Shown one piece after another: positions 28,295 through 36,591 of a DNA stretch of 64,000 nt; positions within the stretch are counted from its first letter, which is position 1, and every line of letters begins with the position of its first letter. The notes under the pieces were generated by a model. The model did not search any database. It was given only the letters and a program-made list of their open reading frames with translations, and was not told the origin of the DNA. This stretch comes from Halopseudomonas xiamenensis (lineage in GTDB: Bacteria > Pseudomonadota > Gammaproteobacteria > Pseudomonadales > Pseudomonadaceae): positions 186,001 to 250,000 of the forward strand of contig NZ_JACLGO010000001.1 in the NCBI RefSeq assembly GCF_014219065.1, in the 5' to 3' direction. Made by a program: the position numbers and the translations under genes.

Positions 28295-28667
28295 GGCGTA
28301 GCGCAGGCGCGCTACACCCCCAGGAGCGCGGTGCGTGTTTCGGGTTGTCGAGCCCCTGCTCGACGACAGCGGGCGGCCAGCCAGCCCCGTGCCACCCTGC
28401 AAGCCCGTCCGGCGTAGCGCGGGCGCGCTACACCCCCAGGAGCGCGCTGCGTATCTCGGGTTGTCGAGCGCCCGCTCGACGACAGCGGACAATCAGCCAG
28501 CCCCGTGCCACCCTGCAAGCCCGTCCGGCGTAGCGTAGGCGCGCTCCACTCCAGGAGCGTGGTGCGTGTCTCGGGTTGTCGAGCCCCTGCTCGACGACAG
28601 CGGACGACCAGCCAGATTCATACTTCCCTTCAAGTCCGCTCGACGTAGCGCAGGCGCGCTACACCCC
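28295..28667. repeat. Left repeat array flanking the RAYT gene (about 3.5 units)
   Basis: Hairpin 1 (GTAGCGC-loop-GCGCTAC, here in reverse orientation) occurs at 28295-28320, 28411-28437, 28527-28552 (one arm mutated) and 28640-28667. Hairpin 2 (TTGTCGAGC-loop-GCTCGACGA) is at 28341-28371, 28457-28488 and 28572-28602. The period is about 112-118 bp, and the stretch CCCGTGCCACCCTGCAAGCC is conserved between units. It occupies most of the 577 bp gap between rpsA's terminators and the transposase gene; no gene is seen. Confidence 0.9.
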
Positions 28668-28779
28668 AGTATCCGGCAACGCGATGGCCGGAAATCCCAA
28701 ATTGTGGCTCAGGTCGCGGAATGGAATGCCGAGCATCAGTAGAGTGTTCAACCACTGCATGGATATGGAGGAGGGGGAC

Positions 28780-29394
28780 ATGCCACGGAGTGATTATCCA
28801 AGCCCCGCCTGGAAAGGCTGGTACTACTCCGGCTCCGCTCCGCACCGGGATGTACCGGCCGTTTATCAATTCATCACCTTCCGCCTGGCTGACTCTCTAC
28901 CGCAATCCCTGTTGAGACAATTGCTCAAGGAAGATCGATCGATGCCGGCTATGCAGCAGGACGGGTTCAGGAGGCGCTCCATCGAAGGGTGGCTCGACGC
29001 CGGGTTGGGCTGCTGCGCCCTGGCTCATCCGGAGCTGGCCGCGGTGGTGCGGGAGGCGCTTTTCCATCATGACGGCCGTCGCTATAGGCTCATCGCCTGG
29101 TGCATCATGCCGAACCATGTGCATGTGCTGATCGAGCCGCAATATTCGCTGCCGCGCATAGTCCAGACCTGGAAATCCATGACCACGCGGTGGATGCTGT
29201 TGCATAACGCAAGGCTCGGGCTGGGTGTGCCCGGGCGCACTCTCTGGATGCGGGATTATTGGGACAGGTTCATACGCGATGAGCAGCATCTCACGACGGC
29301 TGTTCATTACATTCATCAGAATCCGGTGAAGGCGGGATTATGTGCTTCGCCAGAGCAGTGGCGCTGGTCAAGCACCTATCGTGCTGAAGGGTAA
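28780..29394 (+). CDS. REP-associated tyrosine transposase (RAYT, IS200/IS605-like Y1 family)
   Basis: A 204-residue single-strand DNA transposase of the Y1 HUH family. ITFRLADSLP near the N-terminus, the HUH motif in WCIMPNHVHVLIEP and the catalytic Tyr177 in HYIHQNPVKAGL are all present, so it looks active. RAYTs are thought to move or maintain REP palindromes, whose 5' side carries GTAG. Here the gene is flanked on both sides by an array of hairpins beginning GTAG, in the same orientation. I use ATG at 28780, which has GGAGGAGGGGG just upstream; two in-frame ATGs (28759, 28765) precede that site. No terminal inverted repeats of a normal insertion sequence are visible. Confidence 0.85.
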   Translation: MPRSDYPSPAWKGWYYSGSAPHRDVPAVYQFITFRLADSLPQSLLRQLLKEDRSMPAMQQDGFRRRSIEGWLDAGLGCCALAHPELAAVVREALFHHDGRRYRLIAWCIMPNHVHVLIEPQYSLPRIVQTWKSMTTRWMLLHNARLGLGVPGRTLWMRDYWDRFIRDEQHLTTAVHYIHQNPVKAGLCASPEQWRWSSTYRAEG

Positions 29395-29429
29395 TGGCAG
29401 GAGCCCGGAGTACCGCTGCACCTCGAGTT

Positions 29430-29716
29430 CGGGTTGTCGAGCGGGCAACCAGTCATACCCGTGCTTGCCTTCAAGCCCGCCCGGCGTAGCGCAGGCGCGC
29501 TACACCCCGGGTGCGGATGTTCCGAGCTTTGGGTTGTCGAGCGCCCGCTCGACGACAGCGGACGACCAGCCCCTGCTTCCCTTCAGGCCCGCTCGGCGTA
29601 GCGCAGGCGCGCTACACCCCCAGGTGCGAGTATCCCGGGTCTTGGGTTGTCGAACGCCTCGGGCCGCGATTGGACCGGGTCACGTTGACTGGGCCGCGAT
29701 CGGACTCGACGACAGT
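29430..29716. repeat. Right repeat array flanking the RAYT gene
   Basis: A truncated hairpin 2 (only one arm, 29430-29443) is followed by full hairpins 1 at 29482-29508 and 29594-29621, a short-loop hairpin 2 at 29530-29560 and a long-loop hairpin 2 at 29643-29716. In the long loop the word GGGCCGCGAT occurs twice around a GGACCGGGTCACGTTGACT-type core. All are in the same orientation as the left array. The rest of the 487 bp gap (29717-29881) holds no recognisable gene before ihfB. Confidence 0.88.
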
Positions 29717-29881
29717 GGTGCGAGCCTCGTGCGTTCCGGTTGACAGGCCTTGGCTTGCTTCACCATCGCCAGTGGAGCAGGGCGCTGACCTACGCATCGC
29801 ATATCAGGCTGTTCAAATTCCGTCAAGCATGGTAAAACCAATTAAAACGGATCCTAGTCGATTGAATAAAAAGGGAAAATC

Positions 29882-30175
29882 ATGACCAAGTCTGAGTTGA
29901 TCGAACGCATAGTCGAGCAACAGGGCCAGTTATCAGCCAAGGATGTCGAACTGGCCATCAAGGCCATGCTGGAACACATGTCGATGGCGCTTGCCACGGG
30001 GGAGCGCATTGAGATACGGGGGTTTGGCAGTTTTTCACTGCACTACCGGGCGCCGCGTATTGGCCGCAATCCCAAGACCGGCGATTCGGTCGCGCTGGAA
30101 GGCAAGTACGTGCCGCATTTCAAACCCGGCAAGGAACTGCGTGACCGGGTCAACGAGTCGCTTGAAACCACCTGA
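29882..30175 (+). CDS. ihfB: Integration host factor subunit beta
   Basis: A 97-residue DNA-bending protein, partner of IhfA. The DNA-intercalating arm [15 protein letters not shown] with its conserved Pro, and [10 protein letters not shown], are diagnostic. It begins [10 protein letters not shown] with an AAAGGGAAAA ribosome site. IHF commonly assists sigma-54 promoters such as the two proposed in this window. Confidence 0.96.
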   Translation: MTKSELIERIVEQQGQLSAKDVELAIKAMLEHMSMALATGERIEIRGFGSFSLHYRAPRIGRNPKTGDSVALEGKYVPHFKPGKELRDRVNESLETT

Positions 30176-30242
30176 CTCGGTATAACTGGGCGTCAGGCTG
30201 CGCTATACTGCCCTCCTGCTTAACGGATGGGAGTGGTGTGGC

Positions 30243-30542
30243 ATGCAATGGCTCAAGCGCGCGGTGCTGATCATCGTTCTGTTACTGGTGGCACTGGCGA
30301 CCATGGATTTCATGCTGGAGAACCAGCAGAATATCGCCTTGCAGTTTCTCGAAGTATCCTCTCCCGAACTTCCCGTTTCCCTGTTCGTCGTCATCGCCTT
30401 CATTCTCGGCAGTCTGCTGGGCATCTTCATCGGCTGGCTGATCACTACCCGCCTGCGCCTGCGCCTGATGGTGCAGACCAATGAGCTGAACCGCTATCGC
30501 AAGGAAGTCGACAAGCTGCGTACCCAGGCTGTCAAAGGCTGA
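30243..30542 (+). CDS. lapA: Lipopolysaccharide assembly protein LapA
   Basis: A 99-residue inner-membrane protein with two hydrophobic helices (about 5-22 and 42-68; FVVIAFILGSLLGIFIGWLI) and a short cytoplasmic coiled tail (RLRLMVQTNELNRYRKEVDKL). LapA works with LapB in controlling LpxC/LPS assembly. lapB follows after 5 bp. Confidence 0.9.
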   Translation: MQWLKRAVLIIVLLLVALATMDFMLENQQNIALQFLEVSSPELPVSLFVVIAFILGSLLGIFIGWLITTRLRLRLMVQTNELNRYRKEVDKLRTQAVKG

Positions 30543-30547
30543 TCATC

Positions 30548-31753
30548 ATGCAGGAACTGCTGTTCCTCGGGCTGTTCATGGGGGCGCTTGGGATTGGCTG
30601 GTTTCTTGGGCGCCGTGAGGCGATCAAGGTCGGTGTGATGCTGGCGCCCCATGGCAGTGCCATCGACAAGCAATACTTCATCGGCCTCAACTACCTGCTC
30701 AACGAGCAGCCGGACGAGGCGATCGAAACCTTCATCCGTGCCCTGGAAGTCAACCCCGAGACCGTGGAAACCCATATCGCCATCGGCAAGCTGTTCTGCC
30801 AGCGTGGCGATGTCGAGCGGGCGATCAAGGTGCATCAGAACCTGCTGGCCAGGCCCAACCTCACTGCCTTGCAGGCCGACCGTGTGCAGTTCGAGCTGGC
30901 CCGGGACTATCTGGCGGTGGGGCTGCACCATCGGGCCGAGCGATTGCTCGACGAACTGGTGGACTCGGACTCGAGCCTGCGTGCCGAGGCGCTGGCTGAC
31001 CTGGTGCGCATCCACGAGCGCGAGCGGGACTGGCAGCAGGCGGTGGATGTCGGACGGCGATTGGTCAAGGAGCGCGACGCTTTCGCCGTGACCCTGGCCC
31101 ACTACCATTGCGAGCTGGCCCGGGAAGCGCTGGCACGCAAGGAACAGCAGCAGGCCCGGCGCCACCTGCTCGACGCGCTGGCTACCCAGCGGGAAAACGT
31201 GCGCGCCATGCTGATGCTGGCCGAGCTGGAGTTGGCCCAGGGGCGTGAGCGGGAAGTGCTCAAGTGGTTGCGACGGCTGGCCGCCCACGATCCGGATTTC
31301 GTGCCCCAGGCGTTGCCGCTGCTGCACCGGTTGGCCGATGCCGGTTCGCTGGATCTGCTGGCATATCTGGACGGGGTACTGGAAAATAACCAGCCGCCGA
31401 TGATGGCGACGGTGCTGGCCCGGGCCGATGAGCTGAACAAGCGCAGTGGCCTGAATGCGGCGAGCAAATACGTGCTTGTCCATTTGCAGCAGCAGCCGTC
31501 GCTGAGCGGGCTGCTGTACCTGATCGACCTGCACAAGGACAGTGTCGAGCCGCGCGGACATGCCAACCTGATGATCCTGCGCGGGATTGTCGAGGCCTTG
31601 CTGATCGACAAGCACAAGTATCGTTGCCAGGTCTGCGGCTTCTCCGGCAAGCAGCTGCACTGGCAATGCCCGACCTGCCACGGCTGGTCGACGATACGAC
31701 CTTTGAAAGGGCGGGAGCTGGCTGCGGCCAGTCCGTCGCTGCGACCCATTTGA
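30548..31753 (+). CDS. lapB: Lipopolysaccharide assembly protein LapB (YciM)
   Basis: A 401-residue TPR protein anchored by an N-terminal helix ([18 protein letters not shown]). TPR repeats follow (for example [22 protein letters not shown] and [14 protein letters not shown]). A C-terminal rubredoxin-like metal site, [21 protein letters not shown], holds four Cys. LapB directs LpxC to FtsH degradation. The length is close to E. coli LapB. Confidence 0.94.
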   Translation: MQELLFLGLFMGALGIGWFLGRREAIKVGVMLAPHGSAIDKQYFIGLNYLLNEQPDEAIETFIRALEVNPETVETHIAIGKLFCQRGDVERAIKVHQNLLARPNLTALQADRVQFELARDYLAVGLHHRAERLLDELVDSDSSLRAEALADLVRIHERERDWQQAVDVGRRLVKERDAFAVTLAHYHCELAREALARKEQQQARRHLLDALATQRENVRAMLMLAELELAQGREREVLKWLRRLAAHDPDFVPQALPLLHRLADAGSLDLLAYLDGVLENNQPPMMATVLARADELNKRSGLNAASKYVLVHLQQQPSLSGLLYLIDLHKDSVEPRGHANLMILRGIVEALLIDKHKYRCQVCGFSGKQLHWQCPTCHGWSTIRPLKGRELAAASPSLRPI

Positions 31754-31767
31754 TACAGGAAAGAGAA

Positions 31768-32469
31768 ATGCCCTGCCAAACCCCGATAATTGTTGCTCTG
31801 GATTTCCCTGACATGGCCGCGGCGCTGGCCATGGCTGATCGCCTTGATCCGGCGCAGTGCCGCGTCAAGGTCGGCAAGGAGCTGTTCACCGCAACCGGTC
31901 CGGCTGTGGTCGAGGCCCTCCAGGACAAGGGTTTCGAGGTCTTTCTGGATCTCAAGTTCCACGACATCCCCAACACCGCGGCGCATGCGGTGCAGGCTGC
32001 CGCCGAGCTGGGGGTATGGATGGTCAACGTGCATGCCAGTGGTGGTCGGCGCATGATGGAAGCCTGTCGCGAGATACTCGAGCGCCGCGCCGGTACGCGC
32101 CCGCTGCTGACCGCGGTTACCGTGCTGACCAGCCTGGAGCAGGAAGACCTGCAGGAAGTCGGCATCGATATCGAGCCGATGGTGCAGGTGCAGCGCCTGG
32201 CGCGGCTGACCCAGGACTGCGGCCTGGATGGCGTGGTCTGTTCGGCGCGCGAAGCCAAGGCACTGCGTGGGGCCCTTGGCGAGGAGTTCAGGCTGGTGAC
32301 CCCGGGTATCCGTCCGGAGGAAGCCAGTGCCGATGACCAGAAGCGCATCGTCACTCCACGCCAGGCCATGGACAATGGCAGCAGCTATCTGGTGATGGGT
32401 CGCCCGATCACCGGCGCTGCCGACCCAGCCCAGGCATTGCGCGCCGTTCTCGACAGCCTGCAGAGCTGA
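31768..32469 (+). CDS. pyrF: Orotidine 5'-phosphate decarboxylase
   Basis: A 233-residue TIM-barrel enzyme of UMP synthesis. The catalytic Lys/Asp cluster is [12 protein letters not shown]; the phosphate-binding end is TPGIRPEE and [12 protein letters not shown] at 31768 is preceded by AGGAAAGAG and lies 14 bp after lapB, consistent with the usual lapA-lapB-pyrF order. Confidence 0.96.
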   Translation: MPCQTPIIVALDFPDMAAALAMADRLDPAQCRVKVGKELFTATGPAVVEALQDKGFEVFLDLKFHDIPNTAAHAVQAAAELGVWMVNVHASGGRRMMEACREILERRAGTRPLLTAVTVLTSLEQEDLQEVGIDIEPMVQVQRLARLTQDCGLDGVVCSAREAKALRGALGEEFRLVTPGIRPEEASADDQKRIVTPRQAMDNGSSYLVMGRPITGAADPAQALRAVLDSLQS

Positions 32470-32472
32470 ATA

Positions 32473-32832
32473 TCAGGACTCGGGGCGAGTCCACAGCCAG
32501 AGCGCAACGCAGGGCAGGAACAGGCTGAGAAACACACGCAGCAGCATCGGTGCCGGCAGCAGCCAGATCATCAGGATACTGCTGGCCATCAAGGCGCTGG
32601 CCAGCCACTTGGCGCGACGTGGGACGGCGCGGTGCTCGCGCCAGTCGCGGATCATCGGACCATAGTGCGGGTGCCGCAGCAGGCGTTGCTCCAGCTCCGG
32701 CCAGCCGCGTGCGCCAGCCCAGGCGGCCAGCAGCAGAAAGGGCGTGGTCGGCAGTCCCGGCAGCAGCACACCGAGGGCGCCGAGGGCCACGGCGACCGAG
32801 GCGATGCTGCGCCATACCCACTTCATCAGCAT
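32473..32832 (-). CDS. DUF454 (YbaN-like) membrane protein
   Basis: A 119-residue inner-membrane protein. The DUF454 signature ALGALGVLLPGLPTTPFLLLAAW lies near residues 17-39, followed by RHPHYGPMIRDWREHRAVPRRAK and two more hydrophobic helices. Function unknown. The start is ATG at 32832 (or 32826). It follows the DNR-type regulator gene by 8 bp, so it is probably in the same transcript, and it is convergent with pyrF. Confidence 0.85.
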   Translation of the reverse strand: MLMKWVWRSIASVAVALGALGVLLPGLPTTPFLLLAAWAGARGWPELEQRLLRHPHYGPMIRDWREHRAVPRRAKWLASALMASSILMIWLLPAPMLLRVFLSLFLPCVALWLWTRPES

Positions 32833-32840
32833 GTTCGTTT

Positions 32841-33581
32841 TCAGGGGGTATCGCTGGCGATGATGCCAGCCTTGTACTCGGGACTCTGCTGGCCGCCGGC
32901 GAACTCGTCGAGCAGGTTGCGGATACTGGGAATGCTGATATGCCGGGCCCGGCTGTCGATCAGCCCACGCTCGCGCAGATTGGCGATGGCCCGCGAGAAG
33001 GTTTCCGGCTTGATCGACAGGCGTGCGGCGATCAGGCTCTTGGGTAGCACCAGTTCGATTTCAGCACTGTCGGTCGCACGGTCGCGCACCTGACCGACCA
33101 GATACAGTGCCAAGCGCTGGGTGGCATTCTGCAGGGTCAGGTTCTCCAGCTCATCCAGGCGTTGGTGCAGGCGCACGCTCATGTGCCCGAGCAGATTCAG
33201 GCAGGTCTGCGGATTCTGCTCCAGGTGCCGCAGCATCAGGCGGTTGGAAAAGCCGACCAGCCTGACTGGCTCCAGCGCCTCGGCGCACACCGGGAACACC
33301 GATTTCTGCATGAACATGACCGCCTCGGCAAAGGTATTGCCGGCGGTAATGATCTCCACCACCTTCTCCTTGCCATCGGCCGAGATGCGATACAGCTTTA
33401 CCTTGCCGCTTTGCACCAGATAGAAACGCTCAGCGGGATCGCCCTGGCGCTGGATCAGAGCCTGGGGCGCATATTCGCGTACCTGCGCATCGGCCAGCAG
33501 TTCTTCCTGGGCGGCCTGGTGAAAATGAGAAAACAGCGGATGACGAAGAATCATCTGCCGTTGTTCCTGGGTCGAGATCAT
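32841..33581 (-). CDS. DNR-type Crp/Fnr family transcription regulator
   Basis: A 246-residue regulator with a cAMP-type beta-barrel, a long dimer helix and a C-terminal helix-turn-helix (SLIAARLSIKPETFSRAIANLRERG). It has no N-terminal Cys cluster, so it is not an iron-sulfur ANR/FNR protein. NTFAEAVMFMQ and LSIKPETFSR resemble P. aeruginosa Dnr, the haem-dependent NO sensor. The recognition helix keeps the E-xx-S-R pattern that reads TTGAT half-sites. It is divergent from hemN, whose promoter has such a site. The assignment as DNR rather than another FNR subgroup is inference. Confidence 0.8.
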   Translation of the reverse strand: MISTQEQRQMILRHPLFSHFHQAAQEELLADAQVREYAPQALIQRQGDPAERFYLVQSGKVKLYRISADGKEKVVEIITAGNTFAEAVMFMQKSVFPVCAEALEPVRLVGFSNRLMLRHLEQNPQTCLNLLGHMSVRLHQRLDELENLTLQNATQRLALYLVGQVRDRATDSAEIELVLPKSLIAARLSIKPETFSRAIANLRERGLIDSRARHISIPSIRNLLDEFAGGQQSPEYKAGIIASDTP

Positions 33582-33727
33582 GGCTTGTCTGCTCTTTATT
33601 CACTTGCTTGCAGAGTAAGCATTTACGCTGCTGCATGCCATACCCAAGGTACTAATTATGCTGTCTTCGGGCCACATGGACTCGTCGTCAGGCGCAACAG
33701 CTCCGGCGAGCACGATCCGGAGTCTTC

Positions 33728-33768
33728 TTGATATGCGTCAAAGTGGCGCGGTAGGGAAGCGCGTAGTC
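33728..33768 (+). promoter_or_regulatory. ANR/DNR-dependent promoter of hemN
   Basis: TTGAT-ATGC-GTCAA at 33728-33741 matches the FNR/ANR/DNR box with one mismatch. A -10-like TAGTCT lies at 33763-33768, so the box centre would be about 41 bp upstream of a start near 33775: a class II activator position. Confidence 0.75.
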
Positions 33769-33807
33769 TCGCCAGCATCAGCACGATATGCACCGGAGCA
33801 CCTATCC

Positions 33808-35190
33808 ATGTCCGATCCAGTCGAGTGGGACGCGGGCCTGATCCGCCGTTACGATAAGCCAGGACCGCGCTACACTTCCTACCCCACGCTTGCCCAGTAC
33901 CAGGATGGTATCCTGCCGGGCGATCTGTTTGCCGCATTGCATGAAAGCGGCAGAAAAGGGCGGCCCTTGTCGCTGTATGTGCACATCCCGTTCTGCGCCA
34001 ACATCTGCTATTACTGCTCCTGCACCAAGGTCATCACCAAGGACCGCAGTCGCGCCCAACCCTACCTGCAGGCACTGTACCGGGAAATCGATCTGATCAG
34101 CCCACATCTGGGCGGCATGCAGCAGGTGGAGCGGCTGCACCTGGGTGGGGGCACGCCGACCTTCCTCGGGCATGACGACCTGCGCGGGCTGATGGGCAGG
34201 CTGCGTGAACGCTTCAATCTGCATGAGGACGATACTGCCGACCACAGCATCGAAATCGACCCGCGGGAGGCCGACTGGTCGACGTTGGGGTTGCTGCGCG
34301 AGCTGGGCTTCAATCGGGTCAGCTTCGGCGTCCAGGATCTGGACGTGGAGGTGCAGCGGGCAGTCAACCGTCTGCAAAGCCTGGAGCAGACCCAGGCGGT
34401 GATGGACGCGGCGCGAGCACTGGCCTACCGCTCGGTCAATATCGATCTCATCTACGGCCTGCCCCGGCAGACAGTGGAGTCCTTCGCCCGCACCGTGGAG
34501 ACCATCATCGAGCTGAAGCCGGACCGGCTGACCCTGTACAACTACGCTCACCTGCCGGACCTGTTCCTGCCCCAGCGCCGGATCGATATGGCCGAGCTGC
34601 CGAGTACCGATGCCCGCCTGCAGATCTGCGGCAACAGCGTGGCCCGGCTGCAGCAGGCCGGCTACCGCTATATCGGCATGGGCCAGTTCGCCTTGCCCGA
34701 TGACAGCCTGAGCAACGCCCAGGAGACCGGCGAGTTGAGCCGCAGCTTCCAGGGCTATGTCGCCGGCGTCGAATGTGACCTGATCGGCCTGGGTGTTTCC
34801 GCCATCAGCCAGGTGGGTGATCTCTATTGTCGCAACAGCAGTGATCTCAAGCAGTATCAGCAAAGCCTGGAGGAAGGCCGCCTGGCACTGCGTCAGGGCT
34901 TGAAGTGCAGTGCCGACGACCGGCTGCGGCGGGTGGTGATCAGCCAGTTGATGTGTCATTTCCGGCTGCGCTACGCGGATATCGAGCAACGCTTCAATAT
35001 CGACTTCGCCACCTATTTCACCGATTGCCTGGGTACGCTGCGGCAGATGCACGAGGATGGACTGATTCGCCTGAGCATTTCCGGTATCGAAGTGCTGCCG
35101 GCCGGCCGACCGCTGGTGGCGCGCATCTGCATGGTGTTCGATGCGTACCAGTACGCCACCGACAGCACGCGTTACGCCCAGATCGTCTGA
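33808..35190 (+). CDS. hemN: Oxygen-independent coproporphyrinogen III dehydrogenase
   Basis: A 460-residue radical SAM enzyme of anaerobic haem synthesis. The iron-sulfur motif CANICYYCSC has the CxxxCxxC pattern plus HemN's extra Cys. GGGTPTFL and the PGPRYTSYPT N-terminal stretch are also characteristic. ATG at 33808 has GGAG 10 bp upstream and gives the expected N-terminus; the frame is open further upstream across the promoter. Its ANR/DNR box fits oxygen-limited expression. Confidence 0.94.
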   Translation: MSDPVEWDAGLIRRYDKPGPRYTSYPTLAQYQDGILPGDLFAALHESGRKGRPLSLYVHIPFCANICYYCSCTKVITKDRSRAQPYLQALYREIDLISPHLGGMQQVERLHLGGGTPTFLGHDDLRGLMGRLRERFNLHEDDTADHSIEIDPREADWSTLGLLRELGFNRVSFGVQDLDVEVQRAVNRLQSLEQTQAVMDAARALAYRSVNIDLIYGLPRQTVESFARTVETIIELKPDRLTLYNYAHLPDLFLPQRRIDMAELPSTDARLQICGNSVARLQQAGYRYIGMGQFALPDDSLSNAQETGELSRSFQGYVAGVECDLIGLGVSAISQVGDLYCRNSSDLKQYQQSLEEGRLALRQGLKCSADDRLRRVVISQLMCHFRLRYADIEQRFNIDFATYFTDCLGTLRQMHEDGLIRLSISGIEVLPAGRPLVARICMVFDAYQYATDSTRYAQIV

Positions 35191-35254
35191 CATTTGCAAA
35201 GGTAATCGCATCAAGGGCAAGGGTAAGGCTTTCAACACGCTACCTTCAAACACC

Positions 35255-35336
35255 GTCATCCTTCCCATGCGCGGTCATCCTTCCCACGCCCGGTCATCCT
35301 TCCCATACCCCGTCATCCTTCGCGCAGGCGAAGGAT
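35255..35336. repeat. Four 19-bp direct repeats ending in a perfect hairpin
   Basis: GTCATCCTTCCCA-type units begin at 35255, 35274, 35293 and 35312, exactly 19 bp apart. In the last copy the sequence changes to ATCCTTCGC-GCAG-GCGAAGGAT (35315-35336), a perfect 9-bp stem. This resembles the widespread GTCATTCCCGCGCAGGCGGG-type small repeat. It occupies the hemN/SbcD-like spacer. Confidence 0.8.
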
Positions 35337-35466
35337 CCACCGGCCACTTTGAGTCAATCGGCACCATGCAATGCGGCAGCATTGTTCGCCCCATGCGTTT
35401 ACAATCCTCTGTCCATGGCATCGCGCGCAACGCGCGGTACCGGACAGATTCGCATGGGGGAAATAC

Positions 35467-36591
35467 ATGCCGCGCTTTCTGCATACCGCCGACTGGCAGA
35501 TCGGTCGCCAGTACGACCGCTTCGGCCCGGAGGACGGGCCGGCCCTGGCCCAGGCCCGGCTGGGCACTGTCGAGCGCATCGCCGCCCTGGCAACCGAACT
35601 GGCGGTGGATGCGGTGCTGGTTGCCGGTGACGTATTCGACGCCCAGACCATTTCCGATCGCACACTGCGCCGTCTGTTCCTCGCTACCCAGGGCTATGCC
35701 GGGCCCTGGATCATGCTCCCCGGTAACCATGATGCCGCCCTGGCGGAAAGCATCTGGAGTCGCGCCCAGCGGCTCAACGCGGTGCCCGGCAACGTCCACC
35801 TGGCATTGACCCCGGAGGTGATGCCGTTCGCCGAACTGGGCTTCGCCATCCTGCCGGCGCCGTTGACCCAGCGCCAGAGCTTCGATGACCTGAGCGCCTG
35901 GTTCGACCATGCGCAGACCCCGCCGGGCCTACTGCGTATCGGCCTGGCCCACGGCAGTGTGCAGGGCATTCTCGCTGAGGATATCGACTCGCCCAACCCG
36001 ATCGACCCGCAGCGTGCAGAACGTGCCCGGCTCGACTACCTGGCCCTCGGCGACTGGCATGGCTGCCGGCGGATCGACGACCGTACCTGGTACAGCGGTA
36101 CGCCGGAGCAGGACAGGTTCAAGAGCAATGGCGCCGGACAGGTACTGGATGTGCGCCTCGAAGCGCCTGGTGACGCACCGCAGGTGACGCCCATCGCCAT
36201 CGGCGAGTTCACCTGGCTGCAGTGGCAGCGGCGCTTGCAGGTGGCCTCGGACCTGGATGCGCTGATCGAGGAGCTGGATCAGGTCGAGCGCAGCAGCGTC
36301 ATCAGCCTGACCCTGGAAGGGGAGCTGGATCTGGCCGGAGAACAGCGGTTGCAGCTCGCCCTCGGCCGCGCCGAAGCGCAGCACCGGGTACTGGAATGTG
36401 ATCTGGACGGGCTGCGGCTGTTGCCCACCGAGGCGGATATCGCTGCGCTGCAGGCCGATGGCTATCTGGACGAGGTGATCGGCCAGTTGCGTGACATGCA
36501 GCAGGCGGATGAGCCGGAACTCGCCCGGGAAGCGCTCGGCATCCTCGCGGGCCTGCTGCGTGAACGGCAGGCGGGGGGAACCACGGCATGA
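35467..36591 (+). CDS. SbcD/Mre11-like (YhaO-type) DNA repair exonuclease subunit
   Basis: A 374-residue calcineurin-like metallophosphoesterase. The metal motifs are in order: FLHTADWQIG, LVAGDVFDAQ, LPGNHDAAL, GLAHGSV and YLALGDWHG. The C-terminal ~130 residues would carry the capping and ATPase-binding region. It starts at ATG 35467 with GGGGGAA upstream. Its stop overlaps the start of the SMC-like ATPase gene (ATGA), so the two subunits are coupled, as in SbcDC, Mre11-Rad50 and YhaO-YhaN pairs. Confidence 0.85.
   Translation: MPRFLHTADWQIGRQYDRFGPEDGPALAQARLGTVERIAALATELAVDAVLVAGDVFDAQTISDRTLRRLFLATQGYAGPWIMLPGNHDAALAESIWSRAQRLNAVPGNVHLALTPEVMPFAELGFAILPAPLTQRQSFDDLSAWFDHAQTPPGLLRIGLAHGSVQGILAEDIDSPNPIDPQRAERARLDYLALGDWHGCRRIDDRTWYSGTPEQDRFKSNGAGQVLDVRLEAPGDAPQVTPIAIGEFTWLQWQRRLQVASDLDALIEELDQVERSSVISLTLEGELDLAGEQRLQLALGRAEAQHRVLECDLDGLRLLPTEADIAALQADGYLDEVIGQLRDMQQADEPELAREALGILAGLLRERQAGGTTA

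Noticed and set aside
28295-29716. Possible CRISPR array
   Set aside because: The period is about 115 bp, the units contain two palindromes, the intervening sequence is conserved rather than unique, and there are no cas genes.
28295-29716. Classical insertion sequence with terminal inverted repeats
   Set aside because: The transposase is of the single-gene RAYT type; flanking arrays are direct, not terminal inverted, and no target duplication is visible.
33802-35268. 488-codon minus-strand frame opposite hemN
   Set aside because: HemN motifs on the plus strand are unmistakable; the antisense frame has none.
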